Assembly: GCA_002401695.1 (NCBI GenBank)
Contig: NVTV01000024.1
Coordinates: forward strand, 1-39,523
DNA: 39,523 nt
Source of the DNA: Alphaproteobacteria bacterium
GTDB lineage: Bacteria; Pseudomonadota; Alphaproteobacteria; Micavibrionales; Micavibrionaceae
Direction: 5' to 3'
The position numbers were made by a program, and so were the translations under genes. This document shows positions 24,222 to 32,507 of this stretch, one piece after another (position 1 is the first letter of the stretch; every line of letters begins with the position of its first letter). The notes below the pieces were generated by a model. That model saw nothing but the letters and a program-made list of their open reading frames with translations, was not told where the DNA came from and searched no databases.

Positions 24222-25385
24222 CTATATTTTTCTTTTTCTCAATTTAATGCATGCTGCCGTTATCATGTTGGCAACTTGTAAAATTTCGGAGGGATTGGAA
24301 ATGCGACCTAATCCTAACCTGAAGGCTGTGCGGGCGCGCACGCTCTCTCCAAACATTGCCAATAGAACATGAGAGGTTTGAACTTTATCTGTGGCGCATG
24401 CGCTTGATGCTGAAAAAGTAAGATTTTCTCTTAACTCATGCATAAGTGCGAGAGGCTCAATATTAGTGATTGAGAGCGAAATAGTATTTGGAAGGCGTGC
24501 AACATTTGATCCATTTATTTGAACACCCTCCGATTTTTGCAAAATATCTTGAAGTTGATCCCGTAAAGATCCGATGTGAACCGCATCATTGTGAATGCGC
24601 TCTTCAATTATTGAAAATGCGTGACCAAGCCCTGCGATCCCGGCTGTGTTCATAGTTCCTGAGCGTAAGCCCATTTCTTGCCCCCCTCCGTGTAAAACAG
24701 GTGTCAATTTGACACGAGGTTTACGAAGAGATCGATATAGCGCACCAACGCCTTTAGGCCCATATGCTTTGTGCCCTGAGAAGCTTGCCAAATGAATAGG
24801 AGATTGTGATAGGTCAAGAGGAATATATGCAGAGGCTTGTGAATAATCAGTATGAAAAATAATGTCGTGCTCTTCGCAAATAGCGCCTATTTTATGGATA
24901 GGCTGTAGTACGCCAGTTTCATTATTTGCCGCCATTATTGAAACAAACCCAGTATTAGTTGTGATAGCGGATTTAAACTCCTCAAGCGAAATTACTCCTT
25001 CTTCATTCACGCTTAACCGGGTTACTTGCGCTCCTTGTCGTTCAAGAACATCAAAGCAAGCTAGTACAGACGGATGCTCAATTTGCGATGTTATCAAGTG
25101 TGTACGGTCATTTTTTTTTAGCTCTGGGAAACTACCAATTATTGCGAGATTGTTTGCCTCTGTAGAGCCGCTCGTAAAAATAATTTCTGTTGCTCGACAT
25201 CCAATTGTTGTTCCGATTTGGATTCGTGCTTCCTCGATAGATTTTCTGGCAGCGCTACCGCCCCTATGTTCAATACTTGATGGATTGGCATATAAGTCAC
25301 GGCTTATTTGTATAACTGTTTCTAATACTTCAGGGTCAATGGGAGTTGAAGCGTTGTGATCTAGATAGATGTGCCGATTATTCAC
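24222..25385 (-). CDS. dndA: Cysteine desulfurase DndA
   Basis: PLP-dependent cysteine desulfurase of the NifS/IscS type that mobilises sulfur for DNA phosphorothioation. Seen: YLDHNASTP at 7-15, the PLP-binding SGHK with Lys206, HTDYSQA for the cofactor ring, GTMNTAGIAGLGHA, and the sulfur-accepting SSACATD loop with Cys330. Length is 387 residues. It is the last gene of the dnd operon and overlaps dndE (ATGA), so its role as the sulfur donor for DndC is strongly supported by context. In several bacterial dnd loci dndA is divergent or replaced by IscS; here it follows dndE as in the archaeal dndCDEA order. Its stop is 20 bp from that of the convergent DUF262 gene. Confidence 0.93.
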   Translation of the reverse strand: MNNRHIYLDHNASTPIDPEVLETVIQISRDLYANPSSIEHRGGSAARKSIEEARIQIGTTIGCRATEIIFTSGSTEANNLAIIGSFPELKKNDRTHLITSQIEHPSVLACFDVLERQGAQVTRLSVNEEGVISLEEFKSAITTNTGFVSIMAANNETGVLQPIHKIGAICEEHDIIFHTDYSQASAYIPLDLSQSPIHLASFSGHKAYGPKGVGALYRSLRKPRVKLTPVLHGGGQEMGLRSGTMNTAGIAGLGHAFSIIEERIHNDAVHIGSLRDQLQDILQKSEGVQINGSNVARLPNTISLSITNIEPLALMHELRENLTFSASSACATDKVQTSHVLLAMFGESVRARTAFRLGLGRISNPSEILQVANMITAACIKLRKRKI

Positions 25386-25762
25386 GCACCAACCTCACCA
25401 GCGAGAAGCATTGCGGCATCTGCAGGGCTTTTTATGCGTACAGATAATTGCCTAACTCCACGGTCAATATGATGTATTAATTTCTCAATCAAAACTTCAT
25501 TTGAGATGTTTTCTCCATGCTTTTCCCCTTCAACAAACCTAAGCATATCGAGGTATATAGATTGATACGGACCAAAAAGTGTATAGGCGTTAAATTCTTG
25601 GCCATCTTCCAAACTAGCAAGGCTTTGCTTCAGGGGACCTGCTTCAAAAGAAAGCATCATGGCCATTCTGCATAATAAATTTGGCGTAAGCCCAGAACGT
25701 GATTTCAGCATTTTAAGCTTCCCTGAAGCATTTGCAGAAATTTTAAGTTTACTAACCTGCAT
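25382..25762 (-). CDS. dndE: DNA sulfur modification protein DndE
   Basis: A small protein of the DndE family that associates with DndC and DndD in the phosphorothioation complex; DndE proteins bind nicked DNA. Family features: KLKISANASGKLKMLKSRSGLTPNLLCRMAMMLSFE, matching the K-x-x-x-GL-x-x-N-x-L-x-R-x-A pattern, then FNAYTLFGPYQSIYLDML, and a helical C-terminus with the added stretch HIDRGVRQLSVRIKSPADAAMLL. 126 residues is typical. It overlaps dndD by 11 nt and dndA by 4 nt. Confidence 0.92.
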   Translation of the reverse strand: MQVSKLKISANASGKLKMLKSRSGLTPNLLCRMAMMLSFEAGPLKQSLASLEDGQEFNAYTLFGPYQSIYLDMLRFVEGEKHGENISNEVLIEKLIHHIDRGVRQLSVRIKSPADAAMLLAGEVGA

Positions 25763-27713
25763 TGATCAAAACCTCTTTTTCTGTACCCGTTTTCATATCC
25801 AATAGTGATATGGATGTTTGAACTCCATCCCCACTAACTCCGATTTTAAATGTGCGGCTAACATATGGAGCCACCAGTTCTTCTATTTCGTCGGTAAGCT
25901 CTGTATCAGTGCAAAGCATTATGACTTGCTTGCTGGCTTTTGGAAGATACTCCCCCATAAGCGTTTTACGATGTACCATATCTAAACGAGATAGTGGGGT
26001 ATCGATAATCATGGGAAGTTCTCGCCCACTTGTTTTACCAAGTGCCCAAAGCATGGCAATTGCGTAAAGTTGCCGTTCGCCAGCAGAAAGACTATCGGTT
26101 CGAATAATTTTATTTTGAGAGTCTTTTAGTTTAAGGGCGAATGTTTCTGGGTCAATTTCAACAGAATGGACTAATGTTTTTCGCGGAACAAGACCATTAA
26201 ATGCATCTACGAAATGTTCTGACAATGAAGATAAGCGTTTTTGCAAAATTCGTTGTTCGTAATCCGCTAAGGCTGCTTGAGTACGGGTCGCCATATCCAT
26301 CCTTTGGATGTTTCGCGTATGGTCATCTTTTGCACTAATAGCCTTAGTTCTCTCATTATTTAATCTCGTTGCAAGCGCACGCAAACGATCGACCTCTGTT
26401 GTAATTCGTGCTAATTTCGTTTCTGATGCGCCTCGGTTAAACTCTGCTTCGCGCAAATTTTTGAAGGCATCCGCAGCGGCTCCGGGACGAAAATTTTTGA
26501 GTTGTTCACGCAATAGACCTCTGTGCTGCCAAACGTCAGATAGTCGGCTTGCAAGTTGAACACTCAAAACTCGTTCATCAGAAACTCCTTCAAATTGTTG
26601 AACAATCCAATCTGGTTCAGCGCTCAATTCTATGATGTCATCCGCCCCTTTGGTAGCAGCGGCATAATCTTGCAAATCTGTAAAATGCTTCGCTGTCCAC
26701 TTAGTAGGTTTGCCTTTGCGGATATTCACTGTTTCTTTGAATGCTAGAACAAATGCACTCACTGCTTTCTCAAATTGCGCGCCCTTAGCTCTTTCAACTT
26801 CTGACAGAAAGCGTTTCGTCAATGTTGGAGCAAGTGCAAATGGTGCATGGCCATTTGCAAGGTTTTTTAAATCTGCCTCCAAGGCTTTTAATTCATGGTC
26901 TGTTGCGTTGAGTTCTTCTGTTAAAGTTTCTCGGCTGATCGCTATGGTTCCACCTTCATGTTGAAATATACGCTGTGCAGCATTACTCTTATTCGTCAGT
27001 TGTCTGCATTTGGCTGTCAAAGATGCGGCCATCTCTTCTTGCAATACCACTTCTTCACGAGTACTTGTTAGGTCGCGTTGAATAGCTTCTATATCATAGC
27101 CGCCAGTTGAATCACCCGCTCTGGCTTTGTAAAGAGCAAGGTCACCGCGTAGTTGATCAATAATATCTAGCCCTAATAGAGATCTAATGGCATTAAACAA
27201 ACCTATATTAGCTTCATCATCGGCAATATCTTGTATTTTTTCGCCATCAAAGAAAAATAATTGGGACACTCCTGCAGGTATCATGTCCTCTAAATAATGA
27301 TCCCAATCTTCACGTGGGATATCATCTACCTCGCAGCCATTTCGGGTAAAGTCTATCGTCTCTACAACAGTTGTTCCACGCGCGGCCCAATCACGGCGTA
27401 TACTGTATAGATCGTTATTGCCACCGTGATGGCTCTTAAAAGTCAATTCAATATATGTATGGCGCTCTGGTGCAACATTGTGAATACGGCGTAAAAGATG
27501 AGCTTCGTATTCAGATTGTCCTACACGTGCACCTAAAGCTCGTTTGCCATAAAGTGCAAGCCTGACGGCCTCAAGAAAAGTTGTTTTTCCTGATCCATTA
27601 TGGCCAACGACAAGTATAATTGGCTTGTCGGCCTTAGCATCGGGCTCTAAATTAAACTCGTGATATCCGCCATATAAGCCGAAATTAAAAAGGGTCAATG
27701 ATTGTAAAATCAT
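25752..27713 (-). CDS. dndD: DNA sulfur modification ATPase DndD
   Basis: An SMC/Rad50-like ATPase required for sulfur insertion into the DNA backbone, thought to open or nick DNA for DndC. Walker A VGHNGSGKTT at 36-45, a Q-loop-like ALYGKRALGARVGQSEYEAHLL, the DndD landmark QLFFFDGEKIQDIADDE, a coiled coil from about 200 to 490 without a CxxC hook, signature DSLSAGERQLYAIAML and Walker B PMIIDTPLSRLD. Length is 653 residues, as usual. It overlaps dndC by 4 nt (ATGA). A second ATPase of the same general type is encoded in the convergent operon. Confidence 0.94.
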   Translation of the reverse strand: MILQSLTLFNFGLYGGYHEFNLEPDAKADKPIILVVGHNGSGKTTFLEAVRLALYGKRALGARVGQSEYEAHLLRRIHNVAPERHTYIELTFKSHHGGNNDLYSIRRDWAARGTTVVETIDFTRNGCEVDDIPREDWDHYLEDMIPAGVSQLFFFDGEKIQDIADDEANIGLFNAIRSLLGLDIIDQLRGDLALYKARAGDSTGGYDIEAIQRDLTSTREEVVLQEEMAASLTAKCRQLTNKSNAAQRIFQHEGGTIAISRETLTEELNATDHELKALEADLKNLANGHAPFALAPTLTKRFLSEVERAKGAQFEKAVSAFVLAFKETVNIRKGKPTKWTAKHFTDLQDYAAATKGADDIIELSAEPDWIVQQFEGVSDERVLSVQLASRLSDVWQHRGLLREQLKNFRPGAAADAFKNLREAEFNRGASETKLARITTEVDRLRALATRLNNERTKAISAKDDHTRNIQRMDMATRTQAALADYEQRILQKRLSSLSEHFVDAFNGLVPRKTLVHSVEIDPETFALKLKDSQNKIIRTDSLSAGERQLYAIAMLWALGKTSGRELPMIIDTPLSRLDMVHRKTLMGEYLPKASKQVIMLCTDTELTDEIEELVAPYVSRTFKIGVSGDGVQTSISLLDMKTGTEKEVLINAG

Positions 27714-29182
27714 GTTGGTTTCTCAAATAAAGTTTCTGGGTCGGTTTGACTAGCATCACGCTCTAATCGCATTTTACGTTCATCGACAACCACATCTTCA
27801 CTGCGCCATTCTTGTCCCATGATGGACGAAATTTTACGATGGATAGACGTTCTTCTTTTTAGCCCGCGTACAGAACGCTCCGCTTCAAGCAGTTGCGATA
27901 ATAATTGTGGTGGCACATCGTATGTTTTACAAACAGACCCCAAAATGTCGACATCCTCAGCCTTAAATTCAAATACATCCACACCGTCTATTTCTAGTGT
28001 TTTATTCAAAACATCTTTGACAATTTGTGAAACTGTGTCACCCCAGTCCCCATTCTCTCTACGCCATATTTTTCTAATTTCTTTGAGTTCGGAATCTTGG
28101 ATTAAGACAACTTTCTCTCCGGGCGGCGCTTTCTCATTCACTTTATTTTGGGCTACAAGTAATTTACGCAAAAATTGTTTTCTATACTCAAACAAATAAG
28201 GGCCTGGAATTGGAGATTCTTGTTCGCCGACAAATGTGACTGATCCGTTTCGACGTTTAAAACTCCTAAACTCGCGTTTACGGCTTGGTTCTTGCGTTGC
28301 TGATAACTCATCACGAAGATCAAGTAAGGGTTCCAGCCAATCTTCACCATTATCTATCATGGCCTCCATAGCTTTATCCTTAGTCACCACAGTGCAGACC
28401 CAGCACCCAAACCGAGAATTACCGCAACTCTCAGTTTTTTTATCAACCACAAGCGGGCATTCTCCCGCTTGTGCATTACGGTACATTGCTAAAAGGTCTC
28501 TATTGTCAGAGCCCCAAGGAGATGGATTTTGCAATAAAAACGACCAAACATCATCGACACTAAAATCTTCGATTGGGGTAAATACAAAAGCTCCAGGTAA
28601 AGTGGAATGCCGGGACAAGGCCGTTCCTTTAATCCGGTGTAACGCCATTACTTGAGCCCGCGTCGCGCTTTCGGCAGATCTAACGCCAAGCACCATGACG
28701 ACTTCACCAAATTCCGCTACTCGATGTTTTATGAAAGCATTAGCAGGGTCGATTTTTAATCTCTCCGTACACCATCTAAATCTTTTGGATGGCGCAGGGT
28801 ATCCCCTGCCAATTAAATTTACCCAAAAACTGTCTGTTATATCAGGCAAAACCTTTTGTGCTGTAACAGGCATGCTTTGCTCTACGGCTGCTTTGTTGAT
28901 CGCCGCTAAAGTTTTATTGATATAGTTGACTATTACAGGGGGCTCTACGAGTGTATCAGAAGTAAGAACAAAGATAGGTTTTTGTCGTTTTTCAACAGGT
29001 AGCTTGCTAACCGCGCTCCAGATCAATTGTAAAGCACAGCTTGAATCTTTTCCTCCACTATACCCAATAACCCATGGGCGTTTGTCAGCAAGGTAGATTG
29101 ATTTGATGTGACTTTCAATTTCAGAAAAAGAAAGGTCGCCATCAGAATCTTTTGCAGAATTGTCTACAGAAGATTTTTTCAT
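27710..29182 (-). CDS. dndC: Phosphorothioation sulfurtransferase DndC
   Basis: PAPS-reductase-like protein with ATP pyrophosphatase activity and a 4Fe-4S cluster; it activates DNA and transfers sulfur. PP-loop SGGKDSS at 42-48, FRWCTERLK with Cys138, and a cysteine set at C242, C253, C260 and C263 (ECPLVV...ESCGNSRFGCWVC), the DndC hallmark. The remaining 200 residues (GDWGDTVSQIVKDVLN and so on) form the C-terminal DndC-specific domain. Length is 490. It overlaps dndB and dndD by 4 nt each. Together with DndD and DndE it forms the modification core. Confidence 0.94.
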   Translation of the reverse strand: MKKSSVDNSAKDSDGDLSFSEIESHIKSIYLADKRPWVIGYSGGKDSSCALQLIWSAVSKLPVEKRQKPIFVLTSDTLVEPPVIVNYINKTLAAINKAAVEQSMPVTAQKVLPDITDSFWVNLIGRGYPAPSKRFRWCTERLKIDPANAFIKHRVAEFGEVVMVLGVRSAESATRAQVMALHRIKGTALSRHSTLPGAFVFTPIEDFSVDDVWSFLLQNPSPWGSDNRDLLAMYRNAQAGECPLVVDKKTESCGNSRFGCWVCTVVTKDKAMEAMIDNGEDWLEPLLDLRDELSATQEPSRKREFRSFKRRNGSVTFVGEQESPIPGPYLFEYRKQFLRKLLVAQNKVNEKAPPGEKVVLIQDSELKEIRKIWRRENGDWGDTVSQIVKDVLNKTLEIDGVDVFEFKAEDVDILGSVCKTYDVPPQLLSQLLEAERSVRGLKRRTSIHRKISSIMGQEWRSEDVVVDERKMRLERDASQTDPETLFEKPT

Positions 29183-30297
29183 GAGGATGCTCCAGCCAAT
29201 TTTGATTCCATTTTGCTTTCCTCTACGAAGGCCGCTTCATTTACTTGCTCTTTTTCACCTAATTGGAGACCAACAGCTTGTATTAAAACATTTGCACCAA
29301 GATGAATAGAGCGCGTACTGCCATCCATGCGCGCACGCCTCATAACACGACCCTTCCAAAGTTCTCTATTTCTTTTTTGCCAATTTATTTCAGATAGAGC
29401 AATTAAGTCTTGTTCCCAGCTACGCGGATGTTCAGTTATAAGGCGAGCTCCCATTACACCAAAAGCTTGAAACATCACGCCATGCGCATGAACTGTTTCC
29501 TTTCTTAGTTCGCCAGACGTTACCGCTCCACATTCTAACTTTTGCCAGTCAGGCATAACTTCAACTAATCTTCGCCAAAAGCGGATCACTAATTTATTTG
29601 TATTTTTTCCAAAGCGATCGGCTTCGGCTCCAGCAAGCCATTTATTAGATTGGTTTAGGCTCGATAACGTAATGAGGTTTTTCGCTCTATTCGAGAGGGA
29701 CGTTTTCTCAAGCTCCACATAGTTTTGGTAAAAATCAATTTCCTCAATAACTTGTGAGCTCAAGCGCGCCAGAGGGTTTCGGCGGTCATATAAAACATTC
29801 AAAGAGCCTGAAGGGCGTACAGCATTTTTATTAAGATCAGCGAACATTTGCTGACTTCGCTGCAAGCCTTGATCGACGAACATCACAACAGAAATTGTTT
29901 CATTTTCGAGCCTTGGGCACGTCTCTAAGGCTTTTGCTATCGCTGCCCGCCGATGTTGGCCATCGTTAAGTAACAAACGAGCATTCATTGAAAATGTTAA
30001 GGTTCCAACATTGCGAAGTTGGATACTGTCATTTGCAGGAGAAAATTCTAATTCCCCATCAATCGAAGCGCACAATGATGACAGAGTATATTCTTCAAAA
30101 TTTTGCGCAAGGTAGTTAGCAATTTGGGGGACACGAGATTTAGATAAAACTCGCTGGGCCCTTAAATCTGCTGGCAACTCTTCATTGTCAAAATCAAATA
30201 TTTTAGAAACAAGCTTGAGCGGCACCATAACGACATAGTATTCACACCCTGCCTGTACTCCTCTGATTGCTGCAAATGTATAATAATTACCGCTCAC
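29179..30297 (-). CDS. dndB: DndB regulator of phosphorothioation, DGQHR domain
   Basis: DndB-family protein; in studied systems it represses the dnd operon and sets which sites are modified. Seen: YYTFAAIRGVQAGCEYYVVMVPL at the start, QRVLSKSRVPQIANYL, and the diagnostic DGQHR at 112-116 in LLLNDGQHRRAAIA; then FADLNKNAVRPSGSLNVLYD, a typical DGQHR-domain sequence. Length is 372. The start is GTG at 30297 with GGAAGGA 6 nt upstream. It is first in the dnd operon. Three TGGAAGT repeats lie right upstream, a probable operator (see that entry). Confidence 0.93.
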   Translation of the reverse strand: MSGNYYTFAAIRGVQAGCEYYVVMVPLKLVSKIFDFDNEELPADLRAQRVLSKSRVPQIANYLAQNFEEYTLSSLCASIDGELEFSPANDSIQLRNVGTLTFSMNARLLLNDGQHRRAAIAKALETCPRLENETISVVMFVDQGLQRSQQMFADLNKNAVRPSGSLNVLYDRRNPLARLSSQVIEEIDFYQNYVELEKTSLSNRAKNLITLSSLNQSNKWLAGAEADRFGKNTNKLVIRFWRRLVEVMPDWQKLECGAVTSGELRKETVHAHGVMFQAFGVMGARLITEHPRSWEQDLIALSEINWQKRNRELWKGRVMRRARMDGSTRSIHLGANVLIQAVGLQLGEKEQVNEAAFVEESKMESKLAGASS

Positions 30298-30314
30298 GTC
30301 ACATCCTTCCTTTT

Positions 30315-30349
30315 TATTGGAAGTCTATGGAAGTTATATTGGAAGTCAA
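30315..30349 (-). promoter_or_regulatory. dnd operon promoter with phased direct repeats
   Basis: The 11-mer TATTGGAAGTC occurs at 30315-30325 and 30337-30347, 22 bp apart, with a third partial copy TATGGAAGT at 30326-30334 in between. On the minus strand TTGACT (30349-30344) and TAGACT (30327-30322), 16 bp apart, can serve as -35 and -10, so the repeats cover the promoter. A repressor such as DndB binding one face of the helix would explain the spacing. Repeats are seen; promoter and binding are inferred. Confidence 0.6.
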
Positions 30350-30385
30350 TAAATATTTTAAAGTTATTGGTTCCTACTGTGCAAT

Positions 30386-32308
30386 CTAGGAAATCTCCCG
30401 CCCTTTATTCAACGTCCAAGAAATCGTGTTGCCCCGCATAATGCCTGATACGGCTTTGCCGCGATTTCTTTCTAGGGTGTCGCGCCAAGGGACGAGGGTG
30501 AAATTTTTGGCGCGTTCTATGATGGCGTATTTTCCGCTTGGGCGGGTTATGGCGGCGCGGTAGTGGCCAGCGATTCTGCCTTGTCTACCGCTTTCCAAAT
30601 ATGGTTTGCCTAATTGCGCAGATAGTTTTTTGGCGGCCTCACCCAAGTCTCGTTTTTCTAGTGCGTCTAAGTGCGATTGCGTCAGCGCCGTATTTTCATT
30701 TTCCAATATGCCTTGCTGCATTAAAAACTGTCGTCTTGCGATCAGTGCGGCATGGGCTTCTGCGCCGTAGCCTATATCAGGGATGCTCGTTTCATTCGCG
30801 AGTTCTTCGTCGAGCCAAGTGCGTCCTATGACGCTCGCTAAATTTTGCAGTGGCCCTGCGGATATTATTTTCAAATCTACGGGCTTTGCCCATGCTCTTT
30901 GCTTTTCGTAATTACGGGCGCGGTCTAAATAATCATGGGGGATTTTCCATGAGCCGTCTTTGTTACGCGCCGCATGTCCGGCGCGGCGCATGGCTTCGAG
31001 CCTTCTGATGTGGGCTTGGATATATTCTGGGCAGGAGCTTGGGTCTGTGGTTTGGTGCAGTGACGGGCTGTAATCCCCGTTGCGTTTGGCGGCGATTTTC
31101 TCGATGGTCAGGTCGGATGGTTTGGGATGAATATCTGCGGGCGTGATGGTGATGACCATACCGCGTTTTAAGCCCTCGATGTTTTCTGCGCGCCCCGCTT
31201 TGACATAATAGGCATGACCGCGTGTGCTATCAACCACGGCGTAGGTGCGATCGTTAATATCGTCCGCAATGCCCACGGCAATTATTTTACCGACTAGCGG
31301 TTTGGCGCGGCTGTGGAACGGATCGTATATGGTGTCCGAGTGCGGCGTGCGCGATAGACCCGCTTGTTTTAACGTGCGGTGATAGGTTTTGAGAATATCT
31401 CCCCGCTCGCCAAGGCGGGTGAGGCGCTGCTCCATATCTTCGGCCAAATGCCATTTGCCGTGACCATTGGTATAGGCAAGTCCCATCTGGCTTAGATGTT
31501 TAAGGCGGGCAATATCTAGGCGGCGTGTCCACTCACTACCGCGCTCTGGACGTTTGGAAATATCGACCATATTCGCGTCGCTCATGCGAAGCAGGCTACG
31601 GTCTAATTGTGTGAGCCTTGTTTTGGTGACTTCGCTCGCCAGTTTCACGCCCGCTTCCATCTGGTTGATCGGGCCAAGCTCTCGGTTGACCAAATGCTCC
31701 GCCGCGCCGCGTATGCCGTAAGAAATATACGCGCGCGGAATGACGAGGTTTTTGCCATCACTTTTCTTGCCGCTAATAACAATATGGGTGTGCGGCGTGG
31801 CCGTATCATAGTGATTGGCTGCGACCCAATCGAGTTTCGTACCGAGATCATTTTCCATTTGCGACATCAGGTCACGGGTGAAGCTGCGCAAATCATTTAT
31901 TTCGCGGGCGTCCTCGGCGGAAACAATAACGCGAAATTGGTGGCGGTCATCTTTGCCGCGCTTTCTAAATTCGTCCGCGTCCGCTATGTCTTTTTCTTTG
32001 TCAAACACAGAGCCTTTCTCGTTTTCATGGGCGGCGCTATCGCGCTGGATATATTCTAAATGCAAACGCTGCACTTCGCCGCCGCGCGCTTCCATTTTCA
32101 CAACACTGATTTTAACAATAACGCGGCGCGAGAAAAACTGCTCGCGGAAGTGTGATTTTTGTGAACCTCCATAACCGGAAGTCTTATTGGAAACCGACTT
32201 GGCCGCCCACTTTACTTGCGAGGCAAAACTCATCATTCTGCGCGTTCCGTTAGGCGCATAAATCTTACCGATTTTAATGTCGAATGGATTTTCTCTTATT
32301 TCTTTCAT
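30386..32308 (-). CDS. TraI/VirD2-family relaxase with DUF3363 domain
   Basis: The DNA-nicking relaxase that starts transfer of the element. It has HQFRVIVSAEDA at about 123-134, the metal-binding three-His motif NHYDTATPHTHIVISG (H166, H173, H175), and upstream HLEYIQRDS with Tyr86 as a possible catalytic tyrosine. The C-terminal half (about 300-640) matches the DUF3363 layout (YTNGHGKWHLAEDMEQRL, then AIIERAKNFTLVPWRDTLE). Length is 640 from the ATG at 32308, which has GGAAA 8 nt upstream; a longer reading starts inside the candidate oriT and is not family-like. It is the last gene of a minus-strand unit beginning with an HTH gene and separated from traG only by the defence cargo. Confidence 0.9.
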   Translation of the reverse strand: MKEIRENPFDIKIGKIYAPNGTRRMMSFASQVKWAAKSVSNKTSGYGGSQKSHFREQFFSRRVIVKISVVKMEARGGEVQRLHLEYIQRDSAAHENEKGSVFDKEKDIADADEFRKRGKDDRHQFRVIVSAEDAREINDLRSFTRDLMSQMENDLGTKLDWVAANHYDTATPHTHIVISGKKSDGKNLVIPRAYISYGIRGAAEHLVNRELGPINQMEAGVKLASEVTKTRLTQLDRSLLRMSDANMVDISKRPERGSEWTRRLDIARLKHLSQMGLAYTNGHGKWHLAEDMEQRLTRLGERGDILKTYHRTLKQAGLSRTPHSDTIYDPFHSRAKPLVGKIIAVGIADDINDRTYAVVDSTRGHAYYVKAGRAENIEGLKRGMVITITPADIHPKPSDLTIEKIAAKRNGDYSPSLHQTTDPSSCPEYIQAHIRRLEAMRRAGHAARNKDGSWKIPHDYLDRARNYEKQRAWAKPVDLKIISAGPLQNLASVIGRTWLDEELANETSIPDIGYGAEAHAALIARRQFLMQQGILENENTALTQSHLDALEKRDLGEAAKKLSAQLGKPYLESGRQGRIAGHYRAAITRPSGKYAIIERAKNFTLVPWRDTLERNRGKAVSGIMRGNTISWTLNKGREIS

Positions 32309-32402
32309 AGCGTAATTTCCAAGGTAGTCGCGTGACCTGTAATTACCTGTCCCAGCCGCAAACCGCAGTAGCACTGTCCATAGCGCATAATCCCCGTCCC
32401 AC

Positions 32403-32487
32403 CCCATTTGGGCTTTGGCCCGAAAAAAAGATGTGCAGACAACAGCTTAGCCCATTTTGGGCCAAGCCCTTTATCTTGCCCTGCACA
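32403..32487. other. Candidate oriT: structured non-coding region between relaxase and traF
   Basis: The 199 bp between relaxase and traF contains two related 19-mers, CCCATTTGGGCTTTGGCCC (32403-32421) and CCCATTTTGGGCCAAGCCC (32451-32469), whose GGGCTTTGGCCC and GGGCCAAGCCC parts are nearly inverted. A further inverted pair is TGTGCAG (32432-32438) and CTGCACA (32481-32487). Origins of transfer usually lie beside the relaxase gene and contain such repeats. I cannot point to a nick site, so this is a proposal. Confidence 0.4.
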
Positions 32488-32507
32488 CACCACCCTAAAA
32501 ACCGCCC

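Noticed and set aside
17834..30297. DndF/G/H (DptFGH) restriction genes
   Set aside because: None of the helicase, ATPase or DUF262 proteins has the size or layout of DptF, DptG or DptH as I know them.
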